Assembly: GCA_902363665.1 (NCBI GenBank)
Contig: CABJAW010000017.1
Location: 1 to 64,000 of the forward strand
Origin: Lachnospiraceae bacterium
Lineage (GTDB): Bacteria > Bacillota > Clostridia > Lachnospirales > Lachnospiraceae
DNA length: 64,000 nucleotides
Direction of reading: 5' to 3'
Positions 1 to 8,235 of the stretch are shown here, in pieces. Each line of letters starts with the position of its first letter. The first letter of the stretch is position 1. Position numbers and translations under genes: made by a program. The notes under the pieces are model-generated. The model was not told the origin of the DNA and ran no database searches. It worked only from the letters and a program-made list of their open reading frames with translations.

Positions 1-107
1 TCTTTTTTAAACGAAGACTGTTTTATTCTTTTTTGTTTACCACATCCTTTTCACGATAAAAGCACACAAATCCATTAATTTGTAATAAGCTTAACTAAGT
101 GACATTG

Positions 108-243
108 GTTCAGAGCCAGGCAAAATTTCATAAAACAGGCGGAAAATGCTTGCATTTTTAAGCCTGTTTTTGAAATTTTATTTGGCGGATACGCCACACC
201 GACGAAATGCGTAGCATTTTGGAGGTTGGCTCTGAACAGTTAC
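108..243 (+). repeat. MITE copy 1 (left tip degraded)
   Basis: This is the same 142-bp element found at 11108, 21074 (inverted) and 61803. The interior matches the copy at 11108 base for base, and the right terminal repeat GGCTCTGAACAGTTAC is intact. The left tip has diverged for about 6 bases upstream of GTTCAGAGCC. No target duplication can be recognised here. The rest of positions 1-360 holds nothing I can recognise as coding. Confidence 0.85.
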
Positions 244-360
244 CATTTTTTATTTAGTCTCTCCCGCATTTTTCTTATTTTCACCAAAACAAAAAGTGGT
301 ATTTTAACCGAGTCGTGGATATCCGCCTTACTTCTCACCGAATATGCCTCTTCTATATTT

Positions 361-1344
361 TTATACATACCCATAGATCCCGCGCACCGATACTTCTCCC
401 GCGTAAACCTGTGTGATATTTCCGTCTTTCGTTTCTACGAGCAGCTCTCCCAGTGCATTGATGCCGCGGGAAAGTCCGCAGTATTCATGACCCGGCTCAA
501 GCACGCGCACTTTGCCGCCTGTCCCGGCAAGCAGTTCATTGTACTCTTCCATCAGAAGCGACAGATCCTGTGTCTGCAAAAATTTTTCATAATATTCTGC
601 AAAGTATTCCATGCAGCAGGCAATGAGTCCCGCACGGTCGGTCTGTTTTCCGGTCAATAATTTCAATGAAGCAGCCGTTTTTGACAGTTCTTCTGGAAAT
701 TCCATGACATTTGCGTTAATTCCCGTGCCGATCACAAGATAATTGATATAATCGACCTCACTGCTCATCTCTGTCAAGGTACCGCTCAGCTTCTGCCCGT
801 CGCAGACCACGTCATTCGGCCATTTGAGTTTCGCATCAACTTTGCAGAATTCCCGGCACGCCTTCGTCACCGCAAGTCCCATCACAAGTGTCACCATAGA
901 AGCGTGATCCGGGGCAATTTCCGGCTCTGGAAGCAGCAGGCTCATCGCGATCGCACTGCCGCGCGGTGTGATCCAGGTGCGCCCTCTCCGTCCCTTGCCG
1001 CCGCTTTGCTGCTCCGCAATAAAAAGTGCCTTCTGCGTCTCGCCGTTCTCCGCAAACCGTTTCGCCTCATTGTTGGTCGAATCAATTTCGTCGTAATAGA
1101 CGATTTTCCAGTCGGAAAGCTCCTTCGTCATACGGCTTTTTACCTCCTCCGCTGTGATAGAATCCGGATGTGACACCAGGCGGTACCCTTTTCGCGGTAC
1201 CGATTCGATCACATAGCCTTCCTCCTTCAGCTGATTGATTACCTTCCAGACGGCCGTGCGTGAAACCTGCAGTTCATCGCAGAGTTCCTGCCCAGATACA
1301 TACCCCGGAGCTTCTCGAAGTGCAGAAAGTATTTTGCTTTTCAT
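361..1344 (-). CDS. birA: Bifunctional biotin--[acetyl-CoA-carboxylase] ligase / biotin operon repressor
   Basis: BirA activates biotin with ATP, transfers it to the biotin carboxyl carrier protein, and can repress biotin genes. The N-terminal ~65 residues form a winged helix (LSALREAPGYVSGQELCDELQVSRTAVW region). The catalytic domain follows, with the biotinyl-AMP loop GKGRRGRTW and the KWPNDV motif, then a short SH3-like C-terminal domain. I chose the ATG at 1344 because a GAGAGGA ribosome site precedes it. The longer frame to 1425 runs into a repeat remnant. The length of about 327 residues is normal for the two-domain type. It stands alone, with no biotin biosynthesis genes beside it in the window. 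Confidence 0.93.
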   Translation of the reverse strand: MKSKILSALREAPGYVSGQELCDELQVSRTAVWKVINQLKEEGYVIESVPRKGYRLVSHPDSITAEEVKSRMTKELSDWKIVYYDEIDSTNNEAKRFAENGETQKALFIAEQQSGGKGRRGRTWITPRGSAIAMSLLLPEPEIAPDHASMVTLVMGLAVTKACREFCKVDAKLKWPNDVVCDGQKLSGTLTEMSSEVDYINYLVIGTGINANVMEFPEELSKTAASLKLLTGKQTDRAGLIACCMEYFAEYYEKFLQTQDLSLLMEEYNELLAGTGGKVRVLEPGHEYCGLSRGINALGELLVETKDGNITQVYAGEVSVRGIYGYV

Positions 1345-1393
1345 TGTTCTTCTATCCTCTCTGTTTCTGGCTCCGCTTCCGCCCATTTGATAC

Positions 1394-1425
1394 TCTTCAG
1401 AGCCAGGCAAAATTTTATAAAACAA
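1394..1425 (+). repeat. Truncated MITE left end
   Basis: CTTCAGAGCCAGGCAAAATT and the bases after it match the left end of the 142-bp MITE (see 11108) with a few changes. Similarity is lost after about 30 bases. This is a solo or decayed remnant directly upstream of birA. Confidence 0.6.
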
Positions 1426-1460
1426 CGGTAAAATATTTCAAACGTTTACAGTAAATTTCC

Positions 1461-1530
1461 TTTCAAACACCAGAACGTGTTTGAAAAATGTGCTCTGTCA
1501 ATTGCCAGAATGATTTTTTAAACACGCTCT
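1461..1530. repeat. Palindromic intergenic repeat (GTGTTTGAAA family)
   Basis: Two nested inverted repeats. TTTCAAACAC is separated by 6 bases from GTGTTTGAAA. The arm AGAACGTGTTT (1472) pairs with AAACACGCTCT (ending 1530) across a ~59-bp unit. Related GAGCGTGTTTGAAA arms occur near 9804, 13628 and 38144. Confidence 0.55.
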
Positions 1531-1571
1531 AACAGGCAGCTGAACGGATTAAAGCGTCCGCCTGACTGCCT

Positions 1572-1606
1572 GGATAAACAGGGAATCCTCCTGCAAGCGG
1601 ATTCTC
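1572..1606 (-). terminator. Possible terminator hairpin downstream of the argF operon
   Basis: GGAGAATCC and GGATTCCC pair on the minus strand just after the small membrane gene. The T-run is poor, so this is a weak candidate. Confidence 0.3.
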
Positions 1607-1615
1607 CTTGTGATA

Positions 1616-1882
1616 TTACAGGTTATAATAGATCAGGCTCCCCGCATATGCCAGCATCAGCACCGCACTTCCGATACTGAAAACCCATTTTTTCTTCATC
1701 AGTCCCAGCAGAAGCAAGGAGAGATGAAGCAGGACTGCAAGCGCCTGTATAAAATTAAGGAACCAGTGATTCTGCACCACATTCAGCAGAAAAAGCACAC
1801 ACAGAACATCCGTGATCGTTGCTGTCACAGCGCAGAAAATCCACAAAGCGCGGACGTCCTTCTCATTTATTTTTTTCTTCAT
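1616..1882 (-). CDS. Small three-helix membrane protein, unknown function
   Basis: An 88-residue protein with three predicted transmembrane segments, at about residues 13-34, 42-62 and 67-87. The first follows a charged MKKKINEKD start. I do not recognise a family. Its start overlaps the 3' end of argF by 20 bases in another frame, so it is probably co-transcribed and translationally coupled with it. No signal peptide cleavage site or catalytic motif is visible. Transport accessory or simple hypothetical are both possible. Confidence 0.6.
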   Translation of the reverse strand: MKKKINEKDVRALWIFCAVTATITDVLCVLFLLNVVQNHWFLNFIQALAVLLHLSLLLLGLMKKKWVFSIGSAVLMLAYAGSLIYYNL

Positions 1883-2873
1883 GTTCCAGTCCCATGGTTG
1901 CCGCGATTACTGCCTTGATCGTATGCATACGGTTTTCTGCCTCATCGAACACAACAGACTGTTCTGACTCAAAGACTTCATCGGTCACTTCCATCGCATC
2001 GAGTCCGAATTTTTCGTAGATCTGTTTTCCGATCTTTGTATTCAGATCATGGAACGCCGGCAGGCAGTGCATGAAGATGGCACTCTTCTTTGCATAGCTC
2101 ATTGCCTTTGCATTGACCTGATATGGCAGCAGCACACGGATCCGTTCTGCCCATACTTCATCCGGCTCGCCCATCGATACCCATACATCCGTGTAAATTA
2201 CATCGGCATCCTTTGCGCCTTCTGCGACATCTTCTGTCAGGGTAATCGAACCGCCGCTTGCCTTTGCATATTCCTCACACTGTGCCACAAGCTCCTGTGA
2301 CGGGAAATATTCATGATTGGTGCAGGCAACGAAGTGAAGGCCAAGCTTTGCACACACAATCATCAGGGAATTACCCATGTTGTAACGTGCATCGCCGAAG
2401 TATACCAGCTTCTTTCCGGCAAGTGTTCCGAACTTTTCCCGGATCGTCAGCATATCTGCAAGCATCTGGGTAGGATGGTACTCGTTCGTCAGTCCATTCC
2501 ACACCGGAACGCCTGCATATTTTGCAAGCTCTTCCACAATCTCCTGCCCGAAGCCGCGGTACTCAATGCCATCATACATCCGTCCAAGCACCCGTGCCGT
2601 ATCGCGGATACTTTCTTTTTTTCCAATCTGAGATCCGGTCGGATCAAGGTAAGTTGTCTGCATGCCCAGATCATGCGCAGCCACCTCAAAAGAACATCTT
2701 GTCCGTGTGCTCGTCTTTTCAAAAATCAGTGCGATATTTTTTCCGGTACGCACCGGTTCCTGAATGCCTGCTTTTTTGTCCGCCTTGTATTTCGCAGCAA
2801 GATCAAGAAGGTAGGTGATCTCTTCCGGTGTGTAATCCTTCAGTGTCAGAAAATTTCTTCCTTTTAAATTCAT
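1863..2873 (-). CDS. argF: Ornithine carbamoyltransferase
   Basis: Condenses ornithine with carbamoyl phosphate to give citrulline in arginine synthesis, or runs in reverse in the arginine deiminase pathway. Visible motifs are the carbamoyl-phosphate loop STRTRCSFE (near residue 55), HPTQMLAD in the middle and the ornithine-loop Cys in MHCLPAFHD (near residue 270). The length of 336 residues is typical. The start at 2873 has a GGAG site eight bases upstream. No other arg or arc genes are adjacent, so anabolic versus catabolic use (argF versus arcB) cannot be settled here. It follows the SPFH gene by 38 bases. Confidence 0.95.
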   Translation of the reverse strand: MNLKGRNFLTLKDYTPEEITYLLDLAAKYKADKKAGIQEPVRTGKNIALIFEKTSTRTRCSFEVAAHDLGMQTTYLDPTGSQIGKKESIRDTARVLGRMYDGIEYRGFGQEIVEELAKYAGVPVWNGLTNEYHPTQMLADMLTIREKFGTLAGKKLVYFGDARYNMGNSLMIVCAKLGLHFVACTNHEYFPSQELVAQCEEYAKASGGSITLTEDVAEGAKDADVIYTDVWVSMGEPDEVWAERIRVLLPYQVNAKAMSYAKKSAIFMHCLPAFHDLNTKIGKQIYEKFGLDAMEVTDEVFESEQSVVFDEAENRMHTIKAVIAATMGLEHEEKNK

Positions 2874-2911
2874 AATGTACTCCTCTCCTTCGCCTGCTTT
2901 TCTTTTGTTTT

Positions 2912-3835
2912 TCAGTCTTTTGCTACCTCCGTGACCGCTTTCACGATGCCGGAAAGATTCTGCATATCTGACGGAATGATAATCTTTGTCGCTTTTCCGT
3001 CTGCCACTTTCGTCATTGCTTCAAAACTCTTCAGTGCGAGTACGGCCTGATCGGCACCCGCCTCGCGGATCAGACGGATACTCTCTGCGTTTGCCGTCTG
3101 TACCTTGCGGATTGCCTCTGCCTCACCTTCCGCCTCACGGATCATCTTTTCTTTCTCCGCCTCTGCTTTCAGGATCGCAGCCTGCTTTTCTGCCTCTGCA
3201 TCCAGAATCGCGGACTGTTTCTTTCCTTCTGCGACAAGGATCAGCGACTTTTTCTCACCCTCTGCTTTCAGGATTGCCTCTCGTCTTTCACGCTCCGCTT
3301 TCATCTGCTTTTCCATGGCATCTACGATCTGTGCCGGTGGAAGGATATTCTTCAGTTCGACACGGTTGACTTTGATGCCCCACGGGTCAGTTGCCACATC
3401 CAGAGAGGCGCGCATCTTTGTGTTAATCGTCTCACGGGAAGTCAGCGTCTGATCCAGCTCCATATCTCCGATGATATTTCGCAGTGTCGTTGCAGTCAGA
3501 TTCTCAATCGCCATGATCGGATTTTCTACGCCGTATGTGAACAGCTTCGGATCTGTGATCTGGAAAAATACAACCGTATCGATCTGCATCGTAACATTAT
3601 CCTTTGTGATCACCGGCTGCGGATCAAAATCGACAACCTGCTCCTTTAAGTTGACCCTTTTTGCGACACGATCCACAAACGGAGTCTTAAAATGCATTCC
3701 TACTTCCCATGTACCCTGATATCCGCCAAGACGCTCCACAATAAATGCCTGAGCCTGCGGTACGATCTTCACACAGGATGCAAGGATCAGAAGCAGCAGC
3801 GCTGCCAGGATTACAATCAGAATTATTCCTTCCAT
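2912..3835 (-). CDS. SPFH/band 7 domain membrane protein (stomatin/QmcA type)
   Basis: One N-terminal transmembrane helix (residues ~4-24) is followed by the band 7/SPFH domain ([16 protein letters not shown] to about residue 190). A long, charged Ala/Glu/Lys coiled coil (~180-260, with repeats of the KAEAEK type) precedes the C-terminal tail. These proteins form oligomeric membrane scaffolds and often control protease or membrane microdomain function. The gene overlaps the 3' end of the NfeD-like gene by 13 bases. SPFH-NfeD pairing is a classical operon, which supports a joint role in membrane organisation. Confidence 0.92.
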   Translation of the reverse strand: MEGIILIVILAALLLLILASCVKIVPQAQAFIVERLGGYQGTWEVGMHFKTPFVDRVAKRVNLKEQVVDFDPQPVITKDNVTMQIDTVVFFQITDPKLFTYGVENPIMAIENLTATTLRNIIGDMELDQTLTSRETINTKMRASLDVATDPWGIKVNRVELKNILPPAQIVDAMEKQMKAERERREAILKAEGEKKSLILVAEGKKQSAILDAEAEKQAAILKAEAEKEKMIREAEGEAEAIRKVQTANAESIRLIREAGADQAVLALKSFEAMTKVADGKATKIIIPSDMQNLSGIVKAVTEVAKD

Positions 3836-4278
3836 TCTTTTTCCTCCTTCACGATCAGCTTTACTCCGCTGATTTTTTCAATTACCACCCGGGCATCTTT
3901 TGTGATCTGCACCTGGTCGGATACTGCCCGCGCCGTCCAGTACTGGCCCTGCACCTGCACCTGGCCTGTTCCGGCCAGATTATTGATCGGCTCTGTGACT
4001 ACAGCCGTCTTTCCGAGCAGACTTTCCGCATTTGTGCGTATCCGGTCTTTGTTCAGCCATTTCGATGCAACCGGACGCATGGCAAACAGCAGGATCGCTG
4101 ACACCACGAAAAATCCAAGAATCTGGATCAGCAGATTTGCTCCGGCAAGTGCCAAAAGAAATGCTGCCAGCGCTCCGGCCGCAAACCAGATCGTAGTCAG
4201 TCCCAGCGTCACAGCCTCCGCTGCCAGCATCACCACCAGCAGAACCAGCCAGGCGACGGCCTGCATATCAAACTCCAT
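3823..4278 (-). CDS. NfeD-like membrane protein (short form)
   Basis: About 151 residues with two to three transmembrane segments in the first ~75 residues, then an OB-fold NfeD C-terminal domain (LLGKTAVVTEPINNLAGTGQVQVQGQYW). It lacks the serine protease domain of long NfeD proteins. I set the start at 4278 because an AAAGGGGG ribosome site lies about nine bases upstream; the longer frame to 4338 reads through the promoter. It is the first gene of a pair with the SPFH scaffold, which it probably binds at the membrane. Confidence 0.88.
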   Translation of the reverse strand: MEFDMQAVAWLVLLVVMLAAEAVTLGLTTIWFAAGALAAFLLALAGANLLIQILGFFVVSAILLFAMRPVASKWLNKDRIRTNAESLLGKTAVVTEPINNLAGTGQVQVQGQYWTARAVSDQVQITKDARVVIEKISGVKLIVKEEKEWKE

Positions 4279-4309
4279 ACAGTCGTGCCCCCTTTCTTTG
4301 CTTTTCTGT

Positions 4310-4338
4310 ATTCTACTATATTTTCCCGGCACAGGCAA
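4310..4338 (-). promoter_or_regulatory. SigA-type promoter for the nfeD-SPFH unit
   Basis: Reading the minus strand, -35 TTGCCT (4333-4338), a 17-base spacer and -10 TAGAAT (4310-4315) lie ~30 bases upstream of the NfeD start. Confidence 0.6.
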
Positions 4339-4404
4339 GCCCCGGAGACTGTTTTCTGTCCTCTGCCAAAAGCCGGGCCATTTTTTATAAAACAGGTATA
4401 AGCG

Positions 4405-4869
4405 CTATGCCTTACACACATCCACCCAGTTTGTACTGCCGGAAAACCGCTCCAGTTCTTCCATCGTCACTTCAATCGCACTGTTGCTGCTTCCGGCCGC
4501 CGGAAAGACCGTATCAAATTGTCTCAGCGACTCATCCAGATATATCTCCACTCCCGGCTTTACCGCAAACGGACACACACCTCCAACCGCATGGCCAACC
4601 AGCTCTACCGCCTGCTCCGGCGTCAGCATCCTGGCCTTCGTATGGAAAACTTCCTTATATTTATGGTTGTCCACTCTCCGGTCTCCGGCCGCCACGATCA
4701 GAATCGGATGATCTCCCATAAAAAAAGAAAGTGTTTTTGCAATCCGCGCCGGTTCGCATCCGACCGCCTGCGCCGCAAGCTCCACGGTCGCACTGGATAC
4801 CTCAAATTCCAGAATACGGTCCTGCACTCCCCATTGTTTCATGTATTCTCTGACTGCTTCAATCGCCAT
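4405..4869 (-). CDS. YbaK/EbsC family aminoacyl-tRNA deacylase
   Basis: A 154-residue single-domain protein of the YbaK/ProX editing family, which hydrolyses mischarged tRNA such as Cys- or Ala-tRNA(Pro). The family core is visible: the KTLSFFMGDHPILIVAAGDRRVD region with its conserved Lys, and GHAVGGVCPFAV, the GGxxPF-type signature. The start at 4869 has a GAGGAG site. It stands upstream of the nfeD promoter, so it is likely its own transcription unit. The exact substrate cannot be told from sequence. Confidence 0.88.
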   Translation of the reverse strand: MAIEAVREYMKQWGVQDRILEFEVSSATVELAAQAVGCEPARIAKTLSFFMGDHPILIVAAGDRRVDNHKYKEVFHTKARMLTPEQAVELVGHAVGGVCPFAVKPGVEIYLDESLRQFDTVFPAAGSSNSAIEVTMEELERFSGSTNWVDVCKA

Positions 4870-5026
4870 ACTGCTCCTCGCTTTCCCGCAGAAATTTCAA
4901 TTTTTCTCTGCTCCTCCCCTTGCTCTTTTCCGGAACATCTTTGAAAATGTTTTCTGCTGTCTTTTGTATATTCTTGCATAATTTTCTTTTTCATGCGTGT
5001 TTTTCGTATAATTATGCACACTCGTC

Positions 5027-5032
5027 ATTATA
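5027..5032 (-). promoter_or_regulatory. Extended -10 promoter element upstream of the deacylase gene
   Basis: TGGTATAAT on the minus strand is a perfect -10 with an upstream TG. No good -35 is seen. It implies a ~160-base leader before the start at 4869. Confidence 0.45.
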
Positions 5033-5112
5033 CCACAGATCATTCGATTCGCCCATGAAATTTTCACAAATTTTTCCATCTGAAATTTGTTATAGCTGCC
5101 GCCCGAAGTCAA

Positions 5113-5142
5113 AATTGCCGCTGTCTAATGACAGCGGCAATT
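5113..5142 (-). terminator. Terminator of the feo operon
   Basis: TTGCCGCTGTC and GACAGCGGCAA form an 11-bp perfect stem with a 4-base loop, followed on the minus strand by TTTT. It overlaps the stop codon of the Cys-rich gene. Confidence 0.8.
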
Positions 5143-5340
5143 TCCGTTTTTTCCGGACTGTGCGCAGCAGCCGCAGCAGTCCGGTTCTTTTTTCTTTTTT
5201 TCACTATGCAGTATTTTTTCTTTTTCCGCTGTGCAGCCCTGACAGCCACAGCAACTCCCTCTTCGCTTCCATATACTGCGCACAGCAAGTACAAACCATA
5301 CCGCAATCACAGCAAGGATCGCATAATCAAGCGGTTTCAT
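5125..5340 (-). CDS. FeoB-associated Cys-rich membrane protein
   Basis: A 71-residue protein with one N-terminal transmembrane helix (residues ~5-23) and a Lys-rich cytosolic tail. The tail carries two cysteine clusters, CCGCQGC (~30-36) and CCGCC ending in CRCH. This matches the small FeoB-associated proteins encoded after feoB in Bacillota, which are thought to help ferrous iron handling, with Cys residues as likely ligands. It is the last gene of the feoA-feoB unit and its stop codon lies inside the operon terminator. Confidence 0.85.
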   Translation of the reverse strand: MKPLDYAILAVIAVWFVLAVRSIWKRRGSCCGCQGCTAEKEKILHSEKKKKEPDCCGCCAQSGKNGNCRCH

Positions 5341-5405
5341 TTTCTGTTCCTCCGTCTGTCAATGCGCACATACGCAGACAGCCTGCTTTCCGCACGGCCA
5401 CTGCC

Positions 5406-7412
5406 CTATAAAAACAGCCCCAGGATGTGATATACCACAAACGACGCAAACCACGCGACACCACACTGCAAAAGCACTACCGCCAGCGCCCCTCTTCTTG
5501 AGTTCAATTCCCGTCTTGCTGCCGCGATCGCCGCTACGCACGGTGTATAGAGCAGCATGAAAACGAGTGCACTCGCAGCGGTCAGCGGTGTAAATACGCT
5601 TCCAAGCGCAGTCTGAAGCTGGCTGCTTGTCGTGCCGAGCAGCACACTCATCGTGCTGACAACTGCCTCCTTTGCGGTAAAACCGGTAATCAGCGCAGTA
5701 GAAACTCTCCAGTCTTCAAACCCAAGCGGCCCGAAGATCACAGCCACCCACCGGCCGATCATTGCCAGCAGGCTGTCCGCGCTGTCCGTCACGATATTCA
5801 GTCTCGTATCAAAGCTCTGCAGGAACCAGATGATCACGGTCGCCGCAAAAATAATCGTAAAGGCCTTTTGAATGAAGTCCTTTGCCTTTTCCCACATCAG
5901 CATGCCTACGCTCTTTGCAGACGGGAAACGATAATTCGGAAGTTCCATGACAAACGGAACCGGATTTCCGCGAAACGCCGTTTTTTCCAGAATCAGCGCA
6001 CAGAGGATTCCGACCAGGATTCCAAACACGTACAGCCCGATCATGATCAGTGGCTGATACTTCGGAAAGAAGGCTGCAGTAAAAACGGTATAAATCGGAA
6101 TCTTTGCCGAACAGCTGATAAACGGCACAAGAAAAATCGTCATTTTCCGGTCACGTTCCGAAGAAAGCGTCCGTGTTGCCATGATCGCCGGCACCGAGCA
6201 GCCAAATCCGATCAGCATTGGCACAAAACTCCGCCCGGAAAGACCGATCTTTCTGAGCAGTTTATCCATGACAAATGCCACGCGCGCCATGTATCCGGTA
6301 TCTTCCAGGATCGAGAGGAAGAAAAACAGCACCACGATGATCGGCAGAAAACTCAGCACACTTCCGACTCCGGCAAACACACCGTCAATAACCAGGCTTT
6401 TCACAACCGGATTGATGCCGTAACTGTCAAGTCCGGCCGCAACGGCATCGGTTACAGCTCCGATCCCGATTTCCATCAGATCGCTCAGTCGGCCGCCGAT
6501 CACATCGAAGGTCAGCCAGAACACCGTCAGCATGATTGCCAGGAAAAGCGGTATTGCCAGATATTTATTTGTCAGCACCGCATCAATCTTCAGGCTGCGA
6601 AGATGTTCTTTACTTTCGTGACATTTTACAACAGACTGTTCGCATACTTTTTCGATAAAATTATAACGCATATCTGCGAGAGCCGCGTTTCGATCCAGTC
6701 CCCGCTCTGTTTCCATCTCAATGATACTGTGCTCCATCAGCTCCAGCTCATTTTGGTTCAGCTTCAGCCGGCTGGTGATGTCCTCATCGCCTTCGATCAG
6801 CTTTGTCGCCGCAAAACGTGCCGAGATGCCTGCATTGTCCGCATGATCCTCGATCAGATGCGACACTGCATGAATGCAGCGGTGCACCGGTCCCGGGCCA
6901 CAGAAATCATATACCTTCGGTGTCTCCTTTTTGCGTGCCGTCTCAACGATCGCATGTGTCAGCTCGGAAATACCCTCATTTTTCGCTGCGCTGATCGGAA
7001 TGACCGGAATGCCGAGTGCCTCTGACATTTTTCGGATATCGATCGTTCCGCCGTTTCCACGCACCTCATCCATCATGTTGAGCGCCAGTACCATCGGTAC
7101 ACGCATCTCCATCAGCTGAAGTGTCAGGTACAGGTTGCGTTCGATGTTCGTTGCATCTACAATATTAATGATCCCATCCGGCTTCTCATTCAGGATAAAG
7201 TCTCTTGTGACAATCTCCTCACTTGTATACGGCCGGATAGAATAAATGCCCGGCAGATCGACAACCATACAGCCCTTTTCCGCACGCAGCTCGCCCATCT
7301 TCTGGTCTACGGTCACGCCCGGAAAATTTCCGACATGCTGATTGGAGCCGGTCAGTTGATTAAACAGCGTCGTCTTGCCACAGTTCTGATTTCCAACCAG
7401 TGCAAAAATCAT
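5406..7412 (-). CDS. feoB: Ferrous iron transport protein B
   Basis: A Fe(II) uptake permease fused to a G-protein domain, 668 residues. The G domain shows the P-loop GNQNCGKTTLFNQ, the DLPGIYS G3 motif and NMMD as G4 within the first 130 residues. A helical GDI-like spacer follows. The membrane part then carries the two Gate regions, including RVAFVMDKLLRKIGLSGRS and MLIGFGCSVPAIMATR. It overlaps feoA by four bases (ATGA), so translation is coupled. Expected inner-membrane location; probably iron regulated, though no clear Fur box could be identified by eye. Confidence 0.96.
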   Translation of the reverse strand: MIFALVGNQNCGKTTLFNQLTGSNQHVGNFPGVTVDQKMGELRAEKGCMVVDLPGIYSIRPYTSEEIVTRDFILNEKPDGIINIVDATNIERNLYLTLQLMEMRVPMVLALNMMDEVRGNGGTIDIRKMSEALGIPVIPISAAKNEGISELTHAIVETARKKETPKVYDFCGPGPVHRCIHAVSHLIEDHADNAGISARFAATKLIEGDEDITSRLKLNQNELELMEHSIIEMETERGLDRNAALADMRYNFIEKVCEQSVVKCHESKEHLRSLKIDAVLTNKYLAIPLFLAIMLTVFWLTFDVIGGRLSDLMEIGIGAVTDAVAAGLDSYGINPVVKSLVIDGVFAGVGSVLSFLPIIVVLFFFLSILEDTGYMARVAFVMDKLLRKIGLSGRSFVPMLIGFGCSVPAIMATRTLSSERDRKMTIFLVPFISCSAKIPIYTVFTAAFFPKYQPLIMIGLYVFGILVGILCALILEKTAFRGNPVPFVMELPNYRFPSAKSVGMLMWEKAKDFIQKAFTIIFAATVIIWFLQSFDTRLNIVTDSADSLLAMIGRWVAVIFGPLGFEDWRVSTALITGFTAKEAVVSTMSVLLGTTSSQLQTALGSVFTPLTAASALVFMLLYTPCVAAIAAARRELNSRRGALAVVLLQCGVAWFASFVVYHILGLFL

Positions 7413-7651
7413 CTTGCCGCCTCCTCATCCGCCGGTTCGACTTCAATTTCTTTTGCATCATCCACGCGGACCGTCAGTTCATATCCTCTGATGTGCAGCT
7501 CAATCGGATCTCCCATCGGTGCCACTTTGCGGATCATCACCTTTGTTCCCGGAATCAAACCCATGTCCAGCAGGCGGCACCGCAATGCACCCTCGCCGTT
7601 TACCTTCCGGATTACAGCGGTTTTTCCTATTTCCAGTTTATCCAATGTCAT
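7409..7651 (-). CDS. feoA: Ferrous iron transport protein A
   Basis: An 80-residue cytosolic SH3-like protein with the FeoA core: residues ~8-75, with LLDMGLIPGTKVMIRKVAPMGDPIEL. It stimulates FeoB. It is the first gene of the operon, with a strong promoter 52-80 bases upstream. The ATG at 7651 follows a purine-rich stretch with AAGGGGAC. Confidence 0.94.
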   Translation of the reverse strand: MTLDKLEIGKTAVIRKVNGEGALRCRLLDMGLIPGTKVMIRKVAPMGDPIELHIRGYELTVRVDDAKEIEVEPADEEAAR

Positions 7652-7702
7652 AAGTGTCCCCTTTTTACCTTTTTCTGTCTTTATCGACTTTTTTTCTCAT
7701 TA

Positions 7703-7731
7703 ATCCTACCATTTCACCAGATTCATGTCAA
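7703..7731 (-). promoter_or_regulatory. Promoter of the feo operon
   Basis: On the minus strand, perfect -35 TTGACA (7726-7731), a 17-base spacer and -10 TAGGAT (7703-7708). The rest of the 7652-8019 gap holds a bidirectional terminator, a 21-base dispersed repeat (7987) and no convincing gene. Confidence 0.7.
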
Positions 7732-7824
7732 CTGCGGATATACGGTAGAAAAGAATTAGACGGATAGCGTTTTATTTCCTGTAACCACGAACAATTCTGG
7801 AATTCTCCCGAAAGCACACCAACC

Positions 7825-7877
7825 AAAAAAACCTCTCAGGCATCTTTCAATTTTTGGAATGCCTGAGAGGTTTTTTT
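7825..7877. terminator. Bidirectional intrinsic terminator
   Basis: CCTCTCAGGCAT and ATGCCTGAGAGG form a 12-bp perfect stem around a 15-base loop. A-run and T-run flanks extend it in both directions. It isolates feo from the upstream tRNA-Leu. Confidence 0.85.
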
Positions 7878-7986
7878 CACACCCATCAATTATTTTTTAG
7901 GCGAACCGCTGCCCGGTTATGAAACCTCACAAGGAGGAACACGCACAGGTGAAAGAACTCCTTATGATACTGCAAACAGAGAAGCA

Positions 7987-8007
7987 GATTGCGAATGTCC
8001 GTTTTAC
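7987..8007 (+). repeat. Dispersed 21-22 base motif
   Basis: GATTGCGAATGTCCGTTTTAC is a member of a short intergenic repeat with consensus GATTGCGAATRTCCGYTTTRAC. Other members start at 13717, 14574, 16856, 23039, 38015 and 61980. Confidence 0.5.
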
Positions 8008-8019
8008 TATCTGCTTTGA

Positions 8020-8099
8020 TGCGGTCAGTGGGACTCGAACCCACACGGTCACCCACTGGCACCTAAAACCAGCGCGTCTGCCAATTCCGCCATGACCGC
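8020..8099 (-). tRNA. tRNA-Leu (anticodon UAG)
   Basis: The acceptor stem GCGGTCA/TGACCGC, T-arm GTGGGTTCGAGTCCCAC and anticodon stem CTGGT/GCCAG with loop TTTAGGT give anticodon TAG. The discriminator is A. The final CCA is not encoded. The variable arm is short for a class II tRNA but present. Confidence 0.93.
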
Positions 8100-8183
8100 A
8101 GATCCGCCGCATCACTGCGGCAGATTGATATCTATCATACAATATGATCCAAACGACTGTCAATCCTTTTGTGAGAGAAATTT

Positions 8184-8225
8184 TTACTGTTCAGAGCCTG
8201 TTTGAAGCTTGGCTCTAAACAGTAA
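8184..8225. repeat. Solo-end derivative of the MITE, acting as a hairpin
   Basis: TTACTGTTCAGAGCC and GGCTCTAAACAGTAA are the two MITE ends brought together around a 12-base spacer, so almost the whole interior is missing. It sits right after the reductase stop codon and can fold as a terminator-like stem. Confidence 0.65.
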
Positions 8226-8235
8226 ATCCACAGCC

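Noticed and set aside
226..660. 144-codon plus-strand open frame at the window start
   Set aside because: It runs from a MITE end into the antisense of birA; no ribosome site or family resemblance.
5868..7025. 385-codon plus-strand open frame
   Set aside because: It is antisense to feoB, whose motifs are unambiguous. The product is His/Arg/Gln-rich with no domain, typical of a shadow frame.
7919..8095. Plus-strand frame MKPHKEEHAQVKELL... running into tRNA-Leu
   Set aside because: It overlaps the tRNA antisense and a dispersed repeat, and no family was recognised. At most a remnant.
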